Of a stretch of 64,000 bases of DNA, positions 57,952 to 64,000 are shown piece after piece. The DNA lies in assembly GCA_964019415.1 (NCBI GenBank), contig OZ025870.1, positions 9,211,415 through 9,275,414 of the forward strand, given 5' to 3'. The notes beneath the pieces were generated by a model. The model was given only the letters and a program-made list of their open reading frames with translations, did no database searches and was not told the DNA's origin. The position numbers were made by a program, and so were the translations under genes. This DNA is from Ianthella basta. Lineage: Eukaryota > Porifera > Demospongiae > Verongiida > Ianthellidae. Positions within the stretch are counted from its first letter, which is position 1. The number at the start of each line of letters is the position of its first letter.

Positions 57952-58215
57952 TACCTTTAAGATGACTTTAAGTTCCACTTTCACTTATACAGGTGAGCAG
58001 TACCTCATTAGCTTTAGTGTGTACATACTGTGAGCTAAACCTAGCTTAAATTTGGAACAACTATAATTACTTTTAAGTTTCAACTTTCACTTATAGGTGG
58101 GCAGTACCTCGTTAGCTTTAGTATGTATATACTGTGAGCTAAAGCTAGCTTAAATTTGGAAACACCTACCTTTAAGATCACTTTTAAGTTCCAACTTTCA
58201 CGTATAGGCGAGCAG
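57952..58215. repeat. TTTAAG-rich tandem repeat, right half
   Basis: Resumption of the 115-bp tandem unit seen at 48509-48870, starting with the duplicated TACCT. Bases 57952-58064 closely match 48751-48864. Confidence 0.85.
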
Positions 58216-60349
58216 CATATTATAATTATATATAATTATTCGACTTCACTCTGCACATGTTTATATGAAGCTAGGCTTATATGCCTGACACTGCATGTGC
58301 AAGCCCAATATGTCATAACTGCTCACATGGTCGTCTCTTGTAACAGGCGTGACCAGTGAAGATGTCACATGCAAGATTGATCACCTTACTGGACCATATG
58401 CATGACCCTGCATTCCACACAACAACATGCAGTCCATGACCAGGAGGTGAAGCAATCGTGCACAAGGACTGCGCCTAAAATGCACACTATGCATGCTATA
58501 GTTATAGCTACTACTTTATGTCATCCCTTAGAGAGAACTGCAGACAGCCACAATCAATGTAGCTGTTTCGCCCTGTTTGGGGACTCCTCAGTGCAGTGCA
58601 CTCTCAACCCTTGCATGCAAGGTGCAGCTAGTGTGTTAATAACATGCAAGCATCAGTTGTGCAATACACACATCGTGAACTGAAATAAGGTGATCTTAGG
58701 CCGATTTACATAAACTCCAGTGCAAATGACACACATAAGTGTATTTCAGGCAATACCAAGCCATCATCAGGTTTGCTGGGAGCGAATGTGGCTGTCTGAA
58801 CTTCACAGTGAAACACAGACCTACTATTAGTTGAGGCAAGCAAAGTCGTTCACAGATGCAGACTAGGGCACACACAGAGGCAGACTAGGGCGAAGAGGCG
58901 CAAACAGCTACACACTGTAATACACCACAGTCTGCAAGCAAACATGACTGGGCAGTCTGTTTAGAAAACAACACAAGTTTACTGGACACTAGCACACGAC
59001 ACCAGTAGGACTAGGCACCTACTTACTAAAACTAGCTCTTGCACTATTAATTTTACAACTCAGTATGCTTTAATGATTTGAAACTGTATCTCTAATATCA
59101 TGCATAGAATCATGTGTACTTGCATGGAAAGTAATCAACAGGAGACTTTCCATATACTCATATGACATGAGACGAAGAGTAGGACCTTTCATATGTATAC
59201 CTATATCAAATAGCTATGCCCCTTGTGTATCACTAGACACCTATGCCACATGAATGGTGTACAGGCACAAACCACCAACTTATCATATGATCAGAGCTAA
59301 TTAAACAGCTGCAAGCTAGCAAAAATAAGTTTGAGTTCGAATCAATCGGGTAAGAAGAAATTCCCTAAAAAGGAAAGACACTTAGCTAGCCAGTACATGT
59401 GAGTACTAGTCTCACGTAGGCTATGCGAGTACACCATGTGGGTTTGTTACATAATCACGTGAACATACTGAATCACTGTCAGTGAAGTCTGAAGTGCGTA
59501 CACACACTCGCTGACACGCACGTACCCACTGTAGCTACGTACTGATTTTACCTTTCCTTTCCAAAGTAAGGCGACGGCGTTAGCCCTGTACCAGCAACAA
59601 GTGAAGAAAGCGGGACAGGTAAAGAAATCTAGCCGTTGTGCTACCGCCATTTTGTTGTAATGACGTCATCAGCCCGCGCGGTTGTTTTAAATTTGAAGAT
59701 GCATCTTGGGCGGAATCAGGCTGACCGGGGTTGTGTTCATGATCTATGTGCTATCGTAAGCACACACGTTAGAATGTTAGGCTCAACAGCTTCTCGAAAA
59801 GCAGTAATCAAGGTCTTTTGGTGAGTCTTTGGTTATGTTGCTACTAGCTGATCATCTGCTGAATAGATTGTAACTAGGTAGTTTACAGGTAGTTTGCTAG
59901 CTTATTCACAATCAAGTAAGTTGTATGAGATTGGAACTTGATTGCGATGCTCACCGTGCGTGCATATTCGCGTTTGTCATCAGTGTCTCCATTGCCCCTG
60001 GCCTTCGGTAGCAGGGATTTCTCAGCTGGATAGCTATTTGTTCAGGTGAGACTATAGCTGATGAGAAAGCAGCCAGTAACTCAAATCATTGGCACTACGT
60101 TAACATGCAAGAGCCTTGAAACACTTTAGTAAATGATTAATAGCTAGTAGCTGTGTTGCTGACCTGTTTCATCAGAATAGGTATGAGATATGTATTTCAT
60201 AGACCTGTAGCCTGTGCCACTGACTGCATTTTTACTGCATGCTGCAGGTGTTACACCATCAGCTATCCATGGAGAGCAATATGGAGTGGAAGTTTGATTG
60301 TGAACCACCCTGAGAAGACGCACATCTCATTGGAGAGCAGGTGTGCTCC

Positions 60350-60410
<61 letters not shown>

Positions 60411-60789
60411 TACCTCCATGCCTGTGGTTGTTGCATACATTGTAGACATTATATCATATGCATTGCAGCAGGCTGTACTCACTGATTGTCTCATTTTATT
60501 GCCACCAGGCTCCAAGGCATGGAGAGCTCTCATCAATATCCATGCAAGTTCTCAACAGCAAAACGATCATTAAGAGGTGTAGGGCTGAGTGTTGTATCGC
60601 TCATACAACCATGCACCTGCAATTTTACAGAAGCAGTTTATGCTCCTTGTCATTCTGCCTGTCAAGTAACTTTACTGCATGTTCTTGCCTGTTTGACTAC
60701 AGCAAACCTCACTGTTTCATTCTTTATTATTCATCTTTAAATGTACACACAATGTCCTGTACCAAACTGTAACTTTATTATACAGATCA
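58216..60789. other. Ginger interior, mostly non-coding
   Basis: No exon that I can support firmly. A two-copy remnant of the 22-bp GGACTAGGGCACAC minisatellite lies near 58853-58890. A CG-richer stretch at 59560-59720, with GCCATTTTGTTGTAATGACGTCATC, resembles a promoter. A possible exon at about 60245-60342 (CYTISYPWRAIWSGSLIVNH) ends at a GT donor and may belong to the Ulp1 gene. A (TG)n run occupies 60350-60408. Confidence 0.4.
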
Positions 60790-61235
60790 TCACTCTTAAA
60801 GTTACTGAAAGGTACACTTTAAAGTCTTTCTTTACTGTATTTAAGGTTGTGACCATCTGTCATATTTACTAACTGTTTAAATACGCTTTAAAGCTAGTAA
60901 ATGCCCGATTTAAGGGTTACCTTATAGATGACATAAATTTAGTAAAGATAATAACATTTAAAGATGAATTAAAGCTTACTTAAAGGTACCCTTATAGGTG
61001 TCACTGCATTGCATTTAAGTTGCCTTTAAGCATTCCTTTAAGTCACATTTAAGTGACCATCTTTACTGTAAGTTAAGTCATCAAAAAGTCAATGCTTAAA
61101 TCGGGATTTACTAGCTTTATGACTTACTTAAACATTCAGTAAATGTGAAAGCTAGTCACAGCCTTAAATTCAGTAAAGCTATCTTTAAGTCCACTTTAAG
61201 GTACATTTAAGTGATACTTATAGGTAAGAGTTTTT
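60790..61235. mobile_element. 445-bp AT-rich foldback element
   Basis: Left-arm blocks CTTTACTGTATTTAAGGTTG, AAAGCTAGTAAATGCCCGAT and TTTAAGG are mirrored on the right by CAGCCTTAAATTCAGTAAAG, ATCGGGATTTACTAGCTTTA and others. Outer GGTACACTTTAAAGT / ACTTTAAGGTACA blocks also pair. It resembles a diverged long-TIR MITE rich in TTTAAG, like the tandem repeat elsewhere in element A. Confidence 0.65.
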
Positions 61236-61350
61236 CCAGTGCTGCTCCAACCAGTCTTATGCTGAGAGGTAAGTGTATAAATGCTGTTACTTTTTATTTT
61301 TATATATGGTATGATTCATAATATGATATTGCTTGTCTGTCACACTATAG

Positions 61351-63488
61351 AGCACCCCCACAAAAGAAGCTCAAGATGATGCTTCCCAATACCAGTTGCT
61401 CTCCTACCCTCGTTGACTGTGATGCCATGCAGCAAGCACCACGTCACTCTCCTGGCTCCAGTGCCCATCCTAGCTGTACGTGAATTGCAATGTTATAGTA
61501 AGAGCTGCCATTAATGACAAAAGTACATGCATGCATGTTGTCATAGAGTGTAACGTACGTCTGCCATAAAAGCTCATTTGACTCATGCGATTATTACATT
61601 GTGCTCTACAGTGCATGATGAAGAATTGGAGAAGCAGGTGTTTTCTGATAGTCTGCTGCAGTTGTGGCAGACTGGAGGAGATGCCGTACGAGCAAATGCC
61701 ACAAATGAACATCATGATGTAAGACAACCCATGCATGCATACACAAATACAATGTACATATTATTGCATGTGCGTTTCAACATCCTATATTTTGCCCTAT
61801 ATACATAACCTGTAATAGTCAAATGCCAACTAACAGATATCTGCAGGATTAACAGTGTGAAGCTTAACATTTTCAGTTTCATCAACAGTTTTATATAAAT
61901 GTTCATTGTAAGGTATAAAGTAATGATGTGTCGTCCTTCCTTTCAGCTCTGTGAACACTTCCAGTCACCTGGAGAGTATGCACTTTTTGTGGACACACAT
62001 GTCGCTCTATGGCTAGACTCATGTGCACACAAGAAGCTGCCTTGCCTGCCTGAGGTGTGTGGGGCTCCGTAATAGTGACTGAGACTCTGCAGGAGGAGTT
62101 TGACAAGTTCAAATCTGCCTTGCTTAATATGGAATGCAGCCGTTTGGAAATTGGTCCCCTACTCCAATATTAGAATGCCTTTGTGAGGCCAACACATGGC
62201 ATCCCGATCACAATGTTTGGCAAGCAGTACCTTGAGCTTCACTACTCAGAGGTAGACTGCCTCTGCCAATGGGTTGTAGACACCAGAGCCTGTGGAAGAA
62301 GGGACATCACCATTTCTGATAGTGGCTTATCGCTTTCTAATTATCCACCTGTGCCAGTCAAGCCAGAGAAACCAGACAAGCTGGAGAAACCAGTCAAGCT
62401 GGAGAAACCACTCAAGAGACAGAAGGTACTCAATTCCTGATATCATGTGCTTTAAAACTACAGTAACTGCTTCTCGTAGTGCTTATTATAGTTTTTTAGT
62501 TTCTTTTTGCAGATGGCAGAAACAACAGCCAGGGACGGTGACACCACCGGCACTACTAATCTTGATGAACAAATGGGACAGCTACTACCAGCAGCAACAA
62601 GCAGAGACAGAGATGATGTAGTGGCTCTTGGTCAACCACAGCAACAGCTACTACAAACAGCAACAGCAGTAAACAAGGATGTTGAGGTTATTAATGCAGA
62701 CATGCACACTTGCAAACTACCACCAGAACCATATTGGATCCAGCATCTTGAGCTTCGTGAACACGATAAAGAACTGCTCACAGGGGGCAACTGGCTCACT
62801 GATAAACATATCAATGCATTCAACAAGCTGCTAAAACAGCAATGTCCGATGCAAAATGGTCTGTATGACCCACTTTTAATAGCAAAGATGACAAGACACT
62901 CTGAAACAGCGAACTTCGTTCAAATTATCAACTTAGACAACTTGCACTGGGTGTGTGCAGCAAACATTGGCTGCCCAGACAACACTGTCAACATCTATGA
63001 CAGCTTGCCTACATATTCAGTAGGCTCAAAATCTCTGCACAAACAAATGCAGCCATGCTATATATATATGCACTCAAAAGAAGTGCTTTGAACTTCGGTT
63101 CATTAATGTGCAGCGGCAGTGTGGGAGTGCTGATTGTGCATTGTTTGCAATTGCAAACAGCACAGCATTGTGTTTTCGCCAAGATCCTCATCAAATAAGA
63201 TACGACCAGTGCCAGATGAGGCAGCACCTCCAGAAATGCTATGAGGAGGGGAGGATGCAACTTTTTCCCACACACACAACTGCCCCAAGAAAGAAGAGGA
63301 AACAAGTCTGTACCACAGTTACAGTGCCTGTATATTGTTTGTGCAGGCAACCACATACCCAAAGTACAATGATACAATGCCATACCTGCAAGGAATGGTA
63401 TTATGACAATTGTCTTCCTAATATTGGAGAACAATTCTGGAAAACAAACATGAAGTGGGTGTGTACCACCTGTACTACCCAACTGTAA
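61351..63488 (+). CDS. Ulp1-like cysteine protease with C-terminal PHD finger (Ginger cargo domain)
   Basis: Upstream exons 61351-61475, 61612-61718, about 61947-62080 and about 62097-62425 (ending in proline/lysine-rich PVKPEKPDKLEKPVKLEK) all have AG/GT limits. The main exon starts at ATG 62513. It reads WLTDKHINAFNKLL, then LDNLHWVCAANIG (catalytic His), NIYDSLP (Asp) and QCGSADCALFAIA (Gln and catalytic Cys), the order of the Ulp1/SENP C48 fold. After a basic linker comes a PHD-type zinc finger, YCLCRQPHTQSTMIQCHTCK and then EWYYDNC, ending VCTTCTTQL. Ulp1 proteases cleave ubiquitin-like modifiers; in Ginger1 such domains are known C-terminal additions to the transposase. The copy has a couple of breaks. 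It may be the 3' half of the same gene as the integrase. Confidence 0.75.
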
Positions 63489-63822
63489 CATTTACCAGTA
63501 GCAACACTCTTAACAGTACATACAGACGTACATGCAGTTAGTTCTATTGCTGGAATCATTGTAAACATCATCTGTTAATGAAGAATAAATCAGTCAGTAA
63601 AGCAGTACCGAGAGTGCATGCCTTCAAAGGAGACATGAAGCTGCACCTGACTGTGTCCTGCCGTATCATAGGTCTATGCCGCCATCCAGCTAGCTAGCTA
63701 CGTACGTACATACACACAGTAATCTATGGCTACACAGCTTAGTAATACTCCACTACCCACCCCTTAATAATACCCACAGGAAGGATTTCATCCGCTCCGT
63801 TCCGTGAAGTAGTCCCGACCCA

Positions 63823-63952
63823 TTTTCTCTGACCCGTTTCAAAACAGATCAGGTTGAGAATTGGGTTGTAACGTATTGACCAGTTTCAAATCGGGTCGAC
63901 CGGTTTTAAAGTGGGCGATTGGTTTCGAAACGCTGCAAAACGGGTCGTTACA
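63823..63952. repeat. right Ginger TIR and subterminal repeats
   Basis: GACCCGTTTCAAAAC, TCGGGTCGACCGGTTTTAAA, GGTTTCGAAAC and AAAACGGGTCGTTACA mirror the left end, with more divergence between units. Sequence beyond 63956 (to 64000) is outside the element and shows nothing recognisable. Confidence 0.75.
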
Positions 63953-64000
63953 TATACGCACCTTGTAAGGAACAAGCTCTTTCGCTACAGTCCATCATCA

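Larger units (their letters stand above)
46241..63952 (+). mobile_element. Ginger1-like DNA transposon, 17.7 kb, with nested insertion (element A)
   Basis: TGTTACGACC (46241-46250) faces GGTCGTTACA (63943-63952), i.e. TGTAACGACC in reverse complement; both fit the TGTNR ends reported for Ginger1. The first and last 100-130 bp carry repeated GACCCGTTTTGAAAC / GTTTCGAAACGGGTC palindromes. CATA and TATA flank the ends, an imperfect 4-bp duplication; Ginger1 is reported to favour CCGG/CCGT, so the target site is atypical. Contents run left to right: integrase-type transposase with a CXC-like tail, then Ulp1 protease and PHD finger, all on the plus strand. Removing the nested 9.08-kb element leaves about 8.6 kb. 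The coding part has a few breaks, so the copy is probably inactive. Confidence 0.75.

Noticed and set aside
46241-63952. Polinton/Maverick, because of integrase, Ulp1-like protease and a length near 18 kb
   Set aside because: No DNA polymerase B, packaging ATPase or capsid gene is visible; ends are TGTNA with short repeats, and half the length is a separate nested transposon. Ginger1 fits better.

Overview
The window looks like a repeat-rich stretch of an early-branching animal genome, most likely a demosponge. The reasons are intron-bearing genes with GT/AG junctions, no bacterial operon layout, and a transposon repertoire I associate with sponges and cnidarians: Ginger-type integrase elements with Ulp1 protease and PHD finger, RLE-type LINEs with a cysteine-rich N-terminus, proteins of the type called DUF7869, and Penelope-like GIY-YIG fragments. 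The organism is an inference from family content only. Nearly everything recognisable is mobile DNA or tandem repeat. The only likely host genes are a decayed lecithin:cholesterol acyltransferase / group XV phospholipase A2-like gene (13.7-18.4 kb, partly duplicated in tandem) and a kinase-like 3' exon (4.0-4.5 kb).

Layout. 0-2.9 kb: a 2.84 kb DNA transposon with perfect 34-bp terminal inverted repeats (TIRs) and a broken minus-strand DUF7869-like RNase H-type protein. 4-5.4 kb: kinase-like exon, 22-bp minisatellite, microsatellites. 5.5-6.4 kb: 5' part of an RLE-type LINE on the minus strand. 6.5-10.6 kb: a roughly 4-kb inverted structure, with a 21-22 bp minisatellite in opposite orientations on either side of a palindrome built from two Penelope-like GIY-YIG fragments, followed by a hammerhead-ribozyme-like motif; two MITEs sit inside the minisatellite. 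12.1-13.0 kb: pentanucleotide satellite. 13.7-19.1 kb: acyltransferase-like gene and its partial copies. 20.2-23.2 kb: an uninterrupted 980-residue RLE-type LINE protein. 25.4-43.4 kb: about 18 kb of foldback repeats with Tc1/mariner-like ends, carrying dozens of copies of GTGCAAGTTAC in both orientations and interrupted by a truncated LINE with an 11-bp target-site duplication. 46.2-64 kb: a nested pair of DNA transposons.

The most interesting structure is the nest. The outer element (46241-63952) has the TGTNA ends, integrase, and Ulp1 plus PHD module expected of Ginger1 transposons. Inside it, within a TTTAAG-rich tandem repeat, lies a 9.08 kb element (48871-57951) with imperfect TIRs of about 45 bp and a 5-bp duplication TACCT. 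It carries a multi-exon DUF7869-like gene with an apparent D...D...D triad, a Tudor/SH3-like C-terminal module, and a possible minus-strand methyltransferase-like gene. The 2.84 kb element at the window start has the same kind of protein, its own TIRs and a similar 5-6 bp duplication. Together they suggest that DUF7869-type proteins are transposases of a TIR DNA-transposon superfamily with 5-6 bp target duplications. I know of no formal description of such a superfamily, but could not search for one.

Limits: all family names come from motif reading and memory, not database searches. Exon limits were placed by eye on GT/AG sites.
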